From positions 1 through 49,896 of the forward strand of contig NZ_JAOPWB010000308.1 of the NCBI RefSeq assembly GCF_025965855.1: a DNA stretch of 49,896 nt, written 5' to 3'. Below, piece by piece: positions 1 to 9,700 of the stretch; positions within the stretch are counted from its first letter, which is position 1, and every line of letters starts with the position of its first letter. A program made the translations under genes and the position numbers. A model generated the notes under the pieces. The model worked only from the letters and a program-made list of their open reading frames with translations. It did not search any database and was not told where the DNA came from. Source of the stretch: Mycobacterium sp. Lineage in GTDB: Bacteria; Actinomycetota; Actinomycetes; Mycobacteriales; Mycobacteriaceae.

Positions 1-586
1 CCTTGATGCGGCGGTAGACGCGGCGGGCAACCTCTACACCACCGACGGCTTCAAGAACCGGGTGCTGAAATTGATGCCGGGGACCACGAGCCCCGCCGTC
101 CTGCCGTTCACCGACCTCAATCGGATCGCGGGTGTTGCGGTGGACATCGGCGGCAACGTCTACGTCAGCGACTCGGGCACCAACCGGGTGTTGCGGCTCG
201 AGCCGGGATCTACTAGTCCAACAGTGTTGCCGTTCAAAGGCGTTCGAGCCGACGGTGTGGCGGTGGACAGCAGCGCCAACGTCTACGTCGTCGACTCCGA
301 CGGCAAGCGAGTGCTGAAGCTGGCGCCCGGCGCCACTGACCCAACCGTGCTGCCGTTCGCCGACCTCAAGCTGCCCAGCGATGTGGCGGTCGACGGGAGC
401 GGGAATGTCTACGTCGTCGACTTCGGCGCCAACCGCGTATTGAAGTTGGATGCGGACGCGAGTAGCCCAACCGTGTTGCCGTTCAGAGACCTCAAGAACC
501 CCGCCAGCGTAGCGGTCGACACCAAGGGCAACGTGTATCTCAACGACAGCTCCCATTTTCGCATCCTCGAGCTGCCGGCCCTGTGA
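1..586 (+). CDS. NHL-repeat beta-propeller protein, C-terminal part (PknD sensor-like)
   Basis: The reading frame is open from the first base of the window, so the start lies outside. What remains is about four NHL-type blades of roughly 40 residues, each with a core like GVAVDxxGNVYVxDSGxNRVLKL followed by a 'PTVLPF' strand. This matches the extracellular six-bladed propeller at the C-terminus of mycobacterial Ser/Thr kinase PknD, which senses outside the cell; it may equally be a free-standing secreted propeller, since any kinase part would lie upstream. It ends with TGA at 584-586, which overlaps the next gene's candidate starts (GTG 583, ATG 586), suggesting translational coupling. The family call is firm; the assignment to a kinase is inference. 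Confidence 0.8.
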   Translation, partial: LDAAVDAAGNLYTTDGFKNRVLKLMPGTTSPAVLPFTDLNRIAGVAVDIGGNVYVSDSGTNRVLRLEPGSTSPTVLPFKGVRADGVAVDSSANVYVVDSDGKRVLKLAPGATDPTVLPFADLKLPSDVAVDGSGNVYVVDFGANRVLKLDADASSPTVLPFRDLKNPASVAVDTKGNVYLNDSSHFRILELPAL

Positions 587-1353
587 TGGACACCGGCATG
601 AACACCAAGTTGCGTCGCCTTCTCATCACACTCGCGGCCGCGGCGTCGATAGCCGGTGCGGCGGGGTGCGGCACGTCAAGCATCGCGCACCCGACTACAT
701 CGACGGCGGTGTCGGCGACAGCGACCACATCGCGTGCGACACACGGGGATTCGATGTGCACTGACCTCGGCGGAACCGTAGGCCCCGACGGGTTCTGCCA
801 CGTCCGAAGTGCCACCTCCACCTACAAGATCGAGATGACCTTTCCCCTCGACTACCCGGACCCGCAGCGGGTGACCGATTTCCTGGGACACGGCCGCGAC
901 GGATTCATCGATTGGGTCGCCCAGTTCGGGCCGCGCGAAGGGCGCGGTCGGCCCTATCAGTATGTCGTCACCGCCAAGACTTACCGTTCGGGAACGCCGG
1001 AGTCAGGCACGCAAAGCCTGGTACTCAAGGTTGACAACGACACCGGCCTGGCCAACGAAGGTCACCCGAACACCACATACCAGACGTTCAACTTCGACCT
1101 CGCCAAGCAATCCCCGATCACTTTCGACACGCTGTTCAAGCCCGGCGCGAAACCGCTCGAGGTGCTCAACCCGATCGTCCGGCGCGAATTGGACGCGCCG
1201 TCTGCCGATCTCGATGAGAAGACGTACCAGGCCTTCGCGATAACCGACGACGCGGTGATCTTCTTCTTCGGCCAAAACCAAGTTGTCCAGGACAACGGCG
1301 GGCCACACAAGGTCACAGTCCTCCGCACCGAACTCGCCACGCTACTCCGCTAA
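586..1353 (+). CDS. MPT64-family (RsiV/DUF3298-type) lipoprotein
   Basis: About 255 residues. The N-terminus has basic residues (KLRR), a hydrophobic stretch and an 'AGAAGC' lipobox-like site, so it is probably a lipid-anchored envelope protein. The mature part aligns along its length with secreted antigen MPT64: FPLDYPDPQ, 'PYQYVVTAKTY', GTQSLVLKV, HPNTTYQTF, 'PITFDTLF', YQAFAITDDAVIFFF and a closing 'GPHKVTVLRTEL' block. MPT64 homologues share a DUF3298/RsiV fold; their biochemical role is not settled. The start is ambiguous: GTG 583, ATG 586 (overlapping the upstream stop) or ATG 598, none with a strong ribosome site. Unlike MPT64 itself it carries a lipobox cysteine. Confidence 0.82.
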   Translation: MDTGMNTKLRRLLITLAAAASIAGAAGCGTSSIAHPTTSTAVSATATTSRATHGDSMCTDLGGTVGPDGFCHVRSATSTYKIEMTFPLDYPDPQRVTDFLGHGRDGFIDWVAQFGPREGRGRPYQYVVTAKTYRSGTPESGTQSLVLKVDNDTGLANEGHPNTTYQTFNFDLAKQSPITFDTLFKPGAKPLEVLNPIVRRELDAPSADLDEKTYQAFAITDDAVIFFFGQNQVVQDNGGPHKVTVLRTELATLLR

Positions 1354-1442
1354 TCCAAGAAGGGAAACGAATCAACATCAACCACAAACACATTCGACGC
1401 CGTCGGAGGCGATTCGCACACGCTACGGCATGGCGCACTCAG

Positions 1443-2651
1443 GTGGGCATCGTCGCCGTGGCGGCGGTGCTTGCCGCCGGCTGCTCGTCGGCGACGGGTT
1501 CGACCGCGGCGCACAGCCCGTCGGGCAGTCCGGTAGTGGCCGCGCAGCCGGCGGCCCATGGTGTCGAGGCGCCGATCGAGGCCATCCCGTGGTCGCAGGT
1601 CGGCCCGGGTTGGATGCTCGCCTTGTGGAGCCCGGCCATCAGCCATCGACCCGGCGTGAAACCGGCCCCCACCGAGCCCAACCCGGACACGGTCACCACC
1701 ACGCTGTATCTGGTCGACCCGGCCGGTGGGCGCTACCCGATCAGCACCTTCCCGCCCGGCTCTGACGCCAGGTTGGTCGACTGGTCGAATGACGGCGGCC
1801 ACGCCCTCTTCTACGCGACCAAGCCCGGGTCTTTATCGGTCGGCACGGCCATCGCTGTCGACCTTCGCAACGGCAAACAGGTTACGTTCACCGTCGTCGA
1901 CGGCAGCCCGATCGGCTACGCGCGCCCCGATGGCACCGCGGTGCTGATTGGCAAGGGCCGCTATGGCGAAGGATCGTCGCTGCAGCGCGTCGATCTCGCC
2001 GGCAACCAGGAGCTGACGTATCCGCTGGGACAGGACTACAAGGGCGGGGCCCTTCCGACGCCCGACGGCACGCAGTTAGTCCGCGGCTCGTCCAAGGGCC
2101 TTGCCCTCGTGGGTAACGACGGGTCGCCCCTCAAGGCGCTGCAGGTCCCGGGGACGCTCACCGCGTGCTCACCGGTTCGGTGGTGGACCTCAACAGTGGT
2201 GCTCGCTCGCTGCACCGATGCAGCCCCGTTTTCCTCCACCGGTCAGCTCTGGCAGGTGCCCGTCGACGGCACGACGCCAACCGCGCTGACCGCGGTCAAC
2301 TCAGCTCAGGGGGATGATCCTGGGTTCAAGGGCGACTACGGCGACGTCGACGCATGGCAATTGCCCAGCGGCACGTTCCTTCAGTCCATCGGCGCGTGCG
2401 GCACCATGTTCCTGTCGCGCCTGACTCCCGACGGGCACACCACGCGGGTGAAGATCCCGGGCGTGTCGGACAGCGTTCTCGTCAACGGCGTGACCGGCGA
2501 CAAGCTGGTGCTCGTGGCCACGGCGGGCTGCGGGCCCGGCACCTCGCTGCTGGCGTACGACCCGGCGACCAACACCTACACCACGTTGCTCGGGCCGACT
2601 GTCAACGGCGGCAGCGTCACTCAAGCGATCGTCTACCGGGGCCGGAAGTGA
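1443..2651 (+). CDS. Lipoprotein with TolB-like beta-propeller
   Basis: From GTG 1443 the product is 402 residues, beginning with a hydrophobic stretch and a clear lipobox LAAGC. The body has repeated strand motifs such as TTTLYLVDPAGGRYPI, 'DWSNDGGHALFY', 'RPDGTAVLIG' and 'TPDGTQLVRG', as in TolB/WD40-like propellers. It is probably an envelope-anchored scaffold or sensor; no enzyme motif is seen. The start is odd. From GTG 1443 the signal peptide has no positive charges, but the same frame is open upstream to an ATC at 1371 placed 6 bases after an AGAAGGG ribosome site (1358-1364), and that extension supplies an arginine-rich n-region. No ATG, GTG or TTG exists in frame there. Function is unassigned. 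Confidence 0.72.
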   Translation: MGIVAVAAVLAAGCSSATGSTAAHSPSGSPVVAAQPAAHGVEAPIEAIPWSQVGPGWMLALWSPAISHRPGVKPAPTEPNPDTVTTTLYLVDPAGGRYPISTFPPGSDARLVDWSNDGGHALFYATKPGSLSVGTAIAVDLRNGKQVTFTVVDGSPIGYARPDGTAVLIGKGRYGEGSSLQRVDLAGNQELTYPLGQDYKGGALPTPDGTQLVRGSSKGLALVGNDGSPLKALQVPGTLTACSPVRWWTSTVVLARCTDAAPFSSTGQLWQVPVDGTTPTALTAVNSAQGDDPGFKGDYGDVDAWQLPSGTFLQSIGACGTMFLSRLTPDGHTTRVKIPGVSDSVLVNGVTGDKLVLVATAGCGPGTSLLAYDPATNTYTTLLGPTVNGGSVTQAIVYRGRK

Positions 2652-2836
2652 CCGGTCACGACACATTCCGGTTCATGCCCAAAACGCATAGATAGTTCAT
2701 AATCGGCATTTCACAACCGTTTTTGCTGTTCATAACGTCATAGTTGAGCGCACACGAGGCCGAAAAAGACGACAGAGTGAATTTAAATCTCAGTTGTGGT
2801 GTTGTGCGGTTGGACGACCGAGCAGGAGAACAGAAG

Positions 2837-3607
2837 ATGACTGCAACATCAGTGACGGGATCCGGACCCGGTCTCGGTGCCGGGCGCGCACACCGCATCG
2901 TGGCCGGCCTGCGCTACGTGGTTCTCGCCGCGGCGGGCCTGTGCCTGATGCTGACCGGCTGCACCGTGTCCGCCACCGGGCGACCCGTGGCGGCGCCGAA
3001 CCTGGGGCATTGGCAACCCCCGCCAATCCTCAACGCGCGCTTGGCGAACCTGCTGTTGAGCGCCAGGGACGTCAATGCCGTCGGGCAAACGACGAGCATG
3101 GCGCTGCGCAGACCGATCGCCGAGATGTCGCACAGCGACGACGTGGTTTCCGACCGGAATTGTCTCGACGCCTACTCACCGGTCGAGGCCACCGTTTACC
3201 GAGACAGCAGCTGGATCGCGCTGGAAGGACAGTTCCTTGATAACGCTCACTCGAAAGTCGACCAAAACAAGCATGCCTTACTTCAGGCCGTGGTCAGGTT
3301 GCGCGACGCCGACATGGCCCAGCAATTCTTCAGCCAAGCCAAACCGCGGTGGGCCACCTGCGCCAACCGGCCGCTGACCATCACCCAACCCGGCGACAAC
3401 CCGGTCGCCTGGAAGTTGGGCGGGCTGGTGACCACCGACACCACGCTGAGCATCGTGCAAACCCTCGACGCCGGTCGCGGCTTCTCCTGCGAACGCGCGA
3501 TGGGAGTGCGCAACAACGTCATCATCGACACGCTCTGGTGTGGATTCGACACCGCCGACCAAGCAGGCGAGGTCGTCAACAAGATTGCCGCCGCCGTCCA
3601 AGCCTGA
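2837..3607 (+). CDS. PknH_C-type sensor-domain lipoprotein
   Basis: 256 residues from ATG 2837, chosen because AGCAGGAG lies just upstream and the signal peptide then makes sense; an earlier in-frame start at 2744 would add a non-signal leader. The lipobox is LMLTGC with the lipidated cysteine at residue 42. The mature domain resembles the extracellular domain of kinase PknH and the free-standing LppH/LpqQ-like lipoproteins: four cysteines in the contexts NCLDAYSP, WATCANRPL, SCERAM and LWCGF, likely forming two disulfides, and the 'WALxxQFLDN'-like core strand. It probably binds a ligand or partner in the periplasm. A 185-base AT-richer gap separates it from the previous gene and holds a GTTCATAA direct repeat (2693 and 2727 regions). 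Confidence 0.8.
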   Translation: MTATSVTGSGPGLGAGRAHRIVAGLRYVVLAAAGLCLMLTGCTVSATGRPVAAPNLGHWQPPPILNARLANLLLSARDVNAVGQTTSMALRRPIAEMSHSDDVVSDRNCLDAYSPVEATVYRDSSWIALEGQFLDNAHSKVDQNKHALLQAVVRLRDADMAQQFFSQAKPRWATCANRPLTITQPGDNPVAWKLGGLVTTDTTLSIVQTLDAGRGFSCERAMGVRNNVIIDTLWCGFDTADQAGEVVNKIAAAVQA

Positions 3608-3723
3608 TTGTCGGTTCCTCGACCGTGATAGCTGCTCAACCGTAGGCGAAGGGCGCGGAAGAAATTCGCATCCTCAGAAATTACAGGTGAGACAGCTTTT
3701 ACTCGATCTTGACTGCTTGTTGA

Positions 3724-3740
3724 ATCGTCTTACCGACGAT
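3724..3740 (+). promoter_or_regulatory. Inverted repeat at the giant gene's start, possible operator/promoter
   Basis: A perfect 6-base inverted repeat ATCGTC-TTACC-GACGAT ends 7 bases before the GTG start at 3748. A TTGACT element lies at 3709-3714, and with about 16 bases of spacing a weak TACCGA -10 would overlap the repeat, which would place transcription start at or near the start codon (leaderless). The repeat is seen directly; its role as an operator is inference. Confidence 0.35.
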
Positions 3741-3747
3741 TGCGGAC

Positions 3748-6700
3748 GTGACTACTCTTTTAGAGGTGGAACTGGGGGTTTTAGGACCTGTCCAGGTCCG
3801 GCGCGACGGCGTGCCGGTCACGATTCCGGGCGCCAAACCTCGCGCCATCCTCACGATGCTCGGTCTGCACGGCGGTTCGGTTGTGTCGGCCGATACCCTC
3901 GTCGAACTGCTCTGGGGCCACGATCCGCCGCGCACCGCTGGCAAGGCCCTGCAGACCCACATCTCCCTGCTGCGTCGCATCCTCGGTGACGGCTTTGTTT
4001 TGACCGAGGGAGCGGGTTGGACCCTGGCCGGGACGGGGGTCGATGTCTCGCGCTACAAGGCGGCCGCAAGGCTGGGTCGAGATGCCGCGGCCGGCGGCGA
4101 CACCGGCCAAGCGGTGGCCCGCTTCGAGGAGGCGCTTGCCCTCTGGCGCGGTATCCCCGAACTGCCCGATGGCCGGCGCGGGACATCCGAAAAGACGCGG
4201 TGGATGGAGGGCCATGCCGCGCTGGTGGAAGATCGTGCCGATGCGCTGCTCGCCACGGGCCGCGCCGCCGAGATCATCGGCGAGCTCGAGGCCGCCGTGG
4301 CCGACGCACCGCTGCGCGAGAGGCGTTGGGGCCAGCTGATGCTCGCGCTCTATCGCACCGGCAGGCAGGGTGAAGCCCTCGGCGCTTACCAACGGGCGCG
4401 GGCACTGCTCGCCGATGAACTGGGGGTCGACCCCGGACCGGAGCTTCGCCGCCTCGAGACCGCGATCGTCGCACAGGACGCGGCGTTGGAAACCCCTGCT
4501 GCACAACAGCCTCCGGCGATGACTCGCGCCGTGACCTTCCTGCTGACCGACATCGAGGGGTCGACCGCCGCCTGGGAGGCAGAGGCCGACGCCATGGCGG
4601 TGGCGCTGGCACGACACGACGAACTCGTCGAACAGGTCGTCACGTCACGCGGCGGACGGCTGATCAAGACGCGCGGCGAGGGCGACGCCACGTTCTCAGT
4701 CTTCGAGCGGCCGTCGGCGGCGGCCGCCGCCGCTATAGAGCTGCAAGAAGGCATCGTCGGTGAGCCGTGGGCACTACGGGAGCCAATGCGTATCCGCGTG
4801 GCGTTGCACACCGGGGAGGCTGAGCTTCGCGACGGCGATTACTTCGGTCGGGCCGTCAATCGCGCCGCGCGCCTGCGGTCGCTGGCTGTGGGCGGCCAGA
4901 TCCTCTGCTCGGGCGCGGTCGCCGAACTCGTCATCGACGCACTGCCCGATGACGTTGCGCTGGCCGATCTGGGGATGCGCGAGCTGCGCAACCTCGCGCG
5001 CCCAGAGCACGTCTTCGAACTCCGGCTACAAACCGCCGGCGAGACAGTGTCAATCGATGTGCCCGTGGAGCGCCCTGGCCTGCCCGCGGTGCTGGCCGGC
5101 CCGGGGCCGTTCGTGGGGCGCGGGCGCGAACTCGAGTGGCTTTTCTCCGCGTGGCAGACCGCGCTCGCCGGCGGCACGAACGCAGTGCTGATTGCCGGCG
5201 AACCGGGCGTCGGCAAAACGCGTCTGGCCGGCGAATGGTCGCGACAGGCCTACGAGCAAGGCGCCCTGGTGATTTACGGCCGGTGCGACGAGGACCTCGG
5301 TGCGCCGTATCAGCCGTTCGCGGAGGCCCTGCGTTCGCTGGTGCCGTGCCTCGGTAGCCGTGGGCTTCGCGGGCTGCGCGGCGTTGAAGCACTGCTCGCC
5401 CTGGTTCCCGGGCTGACCGATGTGCTGCCCGATCTGGCCGCGCCCACCCGCGCCGACCCGGACACCGAACGCTACGCCCTCTTCGACGCCGTCGTTGCCC
5501 TGTTGGGACTTGCCTCCGCCAGCGTGCCCGTCGTCCTGATACTCGACGACCTGCACTGGGCGGCCAAACCCACGCTGCTGTTGCTACGACATCTGCTTCG
5601 CTTCGGCGAGCAGGCCCACGTCCAGATCGTAGGCACATATCGCAGCACCGATCTCGACCGCTCCCACCCTCTGGCGGCGATGCTCGCCGACCTCCACCGC
5701 AGCGCCGGTTCCGGCAGCGCTAATCGCCTTCAGCTCGGCGGCCTCGACGAGGACGACGTGACCGCGTATGTCGCCGAGGCCGGCTACGACGACGAAGAGC
5801 TGGCCCGAGCATTGGCGTCGGTCACCGGCGGCAACCCCTTCTTCCTCATCGAGGCCCTGCGCCACGTGGAGGAAAGTGGCGGCCATTGGGATCCGAGCAC
5901 CTTGCCACAAGGGGTCCGTGAAGCCGTAAGCCGACGACTTTCACGGCTTCCGGCGGAGACAAACAAGGCGCTTGCGGCAGCCGCGGTCGTCGGCAGTCGG
6001 TTTGCCCTAGAACTGGTCGAGCGGGTGGTCGGAGACGACCTCGTCGATGCGTTCGACGAGGCGTCCAAGGCCGGCATCGTCATCGAAGAGCCCGGCGGTC
6101 GCTACCGGTTCAACCACGCCATCGTCCGGCAATCGCTGCTCGCCGAGCTGCCGTCGGTACGGCGCATGCGGCTGCACCAGCGCATCGCCACGACGTTGGA
6201 GAACGAGTCCGGCGCCGATGACGAGCGGCTCGCTGAACTGGCTCACCACTACTTCGAATGTGCATGGGCGGGAAACGCGGCCAAGGCCGTCGAGTACTGC
6301 CGGCGTGCCGCAGACCAGGCGATGGCCCGCCTCGCCTACGAAGGCGCCGCCGACCTCTACGATCGGGCCCTGCACGCGCTCGAGGAGATCGACGAGGAGC
6401 TTCCCGACCGCGACGACCAGGCCGCCGAGCTCCTGATCGCACGCTGCGAGGCTTCCCTCGCCGCGGGTGACGTAGCCTCGGCCGCGGGCGCGGTCTCGCA
6501 ATTACAAACAGCGACAGTCGATTCGGCCCGGCTAGCGGCATGGGCCACGTGCTTCGACGGCCAGCTGTCGATGCTGATCCACCCCGAGCGGTTGGACGAG
6601 GTCGAAGCCGCGGTGGGCGCGGCCGCCGACAAGCTGGCCGAACTAGACGACGCCGCCGGAGAAGCCAAGGCGCACACCGTCCGTGCCGGGTGCCTCGCCC

Positions 6701-9700
6701 GCCTCGGGAGAATCGGCGACTGCGAAATCGCCCTCGACGACGCTCTCACAGCGGCGCGGCGCGCGCGTGAACACCGCCGGGTGAACGCCGTGTTGGCGCA
6801 AGCGCCACTCGCGGCGCTGTGGGGACCCAACCCGGTCCCGCGCGCGGGCGGGCGGTGTCTTGACGTGGTGCGGCTGCTCCGAATCACGACCGACTCACCC
6901 GCGGTCGAAGCGACATCGACGCGGTGCCAGGCGGTGTTGGAGGCGTTCCGCGGACGCGCCGCGGCGGCCCGACGGATGATCGACTCGGCCCGGCGCACGG
7001 TCACCGAGCTCGGTCTGCGCCATGCCCTTCTTGAGGTCGAGCAGTTTGCCGGCATCGTCGAGCTGGTCGTGGACGATCCTGGCGCGGCCGAGGCGCATCT
7101 GCGCCAGGCCTACAACGGCTTTCGTCGGATGGGCCTTGACGCCGACACCGCCGAGACCGCCGCGCTGCTGGGTCGCGCGTGTCTGTTGCTCGACCGAGAT
7201 GTCGAGGCCGACGAATTGTGTTCGGAGAGTGAGCGTCTCGCCGGTCACGCACTGAAACCATCGATCGCCTGGCGTACGCTACGGGCGCAGCTGCTTTCGC
7301 GCGGCAATGAACACGGTGAGGCTCGGCGGGTTGCCGAGGCTGCTGTCAGCCTGGCCGAACGCACCGACGCGCTGGTTGACCATGGCGACGCATGTCTGGC
7401 GCTGGCAACGGTGTTGGGTACTGCTGGCGACGTCGCGGGGGCACGAGCCGCCGCGGAGCGAGCAGTCGGTCTCTGGGAGCGGAAAGGGGCCGCGGCTCTC
7501 GTCGAAAAGGCGCGTCTCGTTCTCGGCGGGCGCGACCTTGCGACTGCCCCGGCTGCACCGGAAACGCCGACGGTCGAGCTGGACAGCGCGTGTGTGCGAG
7601 CGGGCGAACGCGTGATGTCCGCTATGTCTCGCGGGGCATGGGACGAGTTCGAGCGGCTGTTCGCACCCGAGGCCTCGATCGAGAGTCGCCGGAAGATCAT
7701 CGGCTTTACACTCCCATCGGACGCGGTGCGGCGTGAGACGAGGCGCGATCTCGAGACGGGCGCCATGCGAGTCAACCACGTCATGATCGCCGCGCGAGGC
7801 GAGCGGGTGGCTCTCTCTCGATTGATGGTGGGCACGGCCGACGCGACCCCTGGCGCGCCGCAGGATGAACTGCTTCAGCTATATGGCATCGACGAGGAGG
7901 GTCGAATCGCGCTGCAGGTGTGGTTCGACGTCGAAGACCTCGACGCCGCGCTAGCAGAACTCGACGCCGCGTACGCCCGATTCGAGGGAGAACATCCGCC
8001 CGCGCTTCGGCTGGAAAACGCGGCAAGCCGGGTTCACGAGCGCTGGAGCACTTACTTTGCGGCCCGCGATTGGGACGCAATAACCGAGATGTTGGCCGAC
8101 GACATTTCCGGCGAGGATCGGCGTCGCGTGGTCAATTCCGGCCTCCGACAGGGCCGGGATGCCGCGATCGCCGAGATTTCGGCACTCGTCACAATCGGGG
8201 TTAAGAACGTGACGTCAGATGTCATTGCGACCCGCGGCGAGCACCTCGTCCTCAGTCGTGTCCGAACTTGGGGCCGCGACCAGCGACCCGAGGCATTCCA
8301 CACCGATGCCCTCGACATCATCGAGATCGACGTCGACGAACGAGTTGTCGCACGCGTAGTGTTCGACCTCGACGACTTCGATGCAGCCATCGCCGAGCTC
8401 GACGAACGATACCTCGCCGACGAGGCGGCAGCCCACTCGCGCGCGTGGTCGGTCATCACAACAGCGTGCGGCGCGCTCAGCCGGGGCGAGCTATTCCCGA
8501 CAACACCGGATTGGGTGAATGTCGACCACAGACGAGGGATAGCGTTTACGCCCGGTGACTTGACGGCGTACATCCGTACCGCGTGGAACCTCTTGTCCGA
8601 CGGCGGCGTCTACATCGAGACCGCGCGTCGGCTGAGCAATCTTGGAGCGGTTGTCACTTGGGTGGGGCATGGGACTTCGCAGGAGGGCTCCGACGTCGAG
8701 TTCCGCGGAATCAACATGCTGACCGTCGAAGGCGACCTAATCAACAGATGCGAGCTATTCGACGAGGCAGACCTCGACGCCGCCGTCACGAGGTTCGATC
8801 AGCTGAGCCGACCGGCACCGCGGCTGGAGAACACCGCAACGCGCATATTCGAGCGCCTTTATTCGTATGTCGCGGCCGGCGACTGGCACGCCGTGGCTCA
8901 AATAACGGCCGACAACGTTTCCGTCCACGATTATCGGCGGGTGGTCAACGCCGGGGTGTTACACGGTCGAGATGCCAATATCAAAGATGCGCAGGCGACC
9001 GCCGACGTCGGCTTCACGATGACGATGGTGGGCGCCATCGCAACCCGCGGCGAGCGCCTCGCCCTCCTCCGAGTTCGCGTGTCGGGCCGTGACCCCGAGG
9101 CGATTCAAAACGACGCCCTCAACATCGTCGAGATCGACGCCGAAGAGCGAATCGTGGGTGATGTCGTGTTCGACCTCGAAGACTTTGACTCAGCCATCGC
9201 CGAACTCGACGCCCGCTACATCGCCGGTGAGGCGGCCGCTTACTCGCGCACATGGTCGGTAGTCGCCGGTGCTCTCGTCGCCCACAATCGGCGCGAAGTC
9301 GCAGCGGCGACACCGGATGCGGCGAGTATCGACCATCGCCGGGTGGCGTCCTTTGCGCCCGGTGAGGGTATCGAATACATCCGTGCAGGGTGGGATCTCG
9401 ACCAAAAGCTCGACATCTACATCGAGACAGTGCATCGGGTGAGCGACCTCGGCGCGGTTTTCGCGTGGGCAGGAAATGGAACGTCGCACGAGGGCTTCGC
9501 TGCGGAGTGGCGGGGCATCAACCTGTTGACAGTAGACGGCGAAATGGTCAGCCGTGCAGAGGTATTCGACGAGCAGGATGTTGACTCCGCGGTCGCGAGG
9601 TTCGATCAGCTCAGCCGGCCGGCACGGCGGCTGCAGAACGCGGCCAGCCGGGTGGCCGAACGCTTTTTAGAACGGTTCGCGGCCCGCGACTGGGACGCCA

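Noticed and set aside
5025..5038. A GGCTACAAACCGCC match inside the giant gene
   Set aside because: It is coding sequence of the cyclase-AAA linker and shares only part of the intergenic motif.
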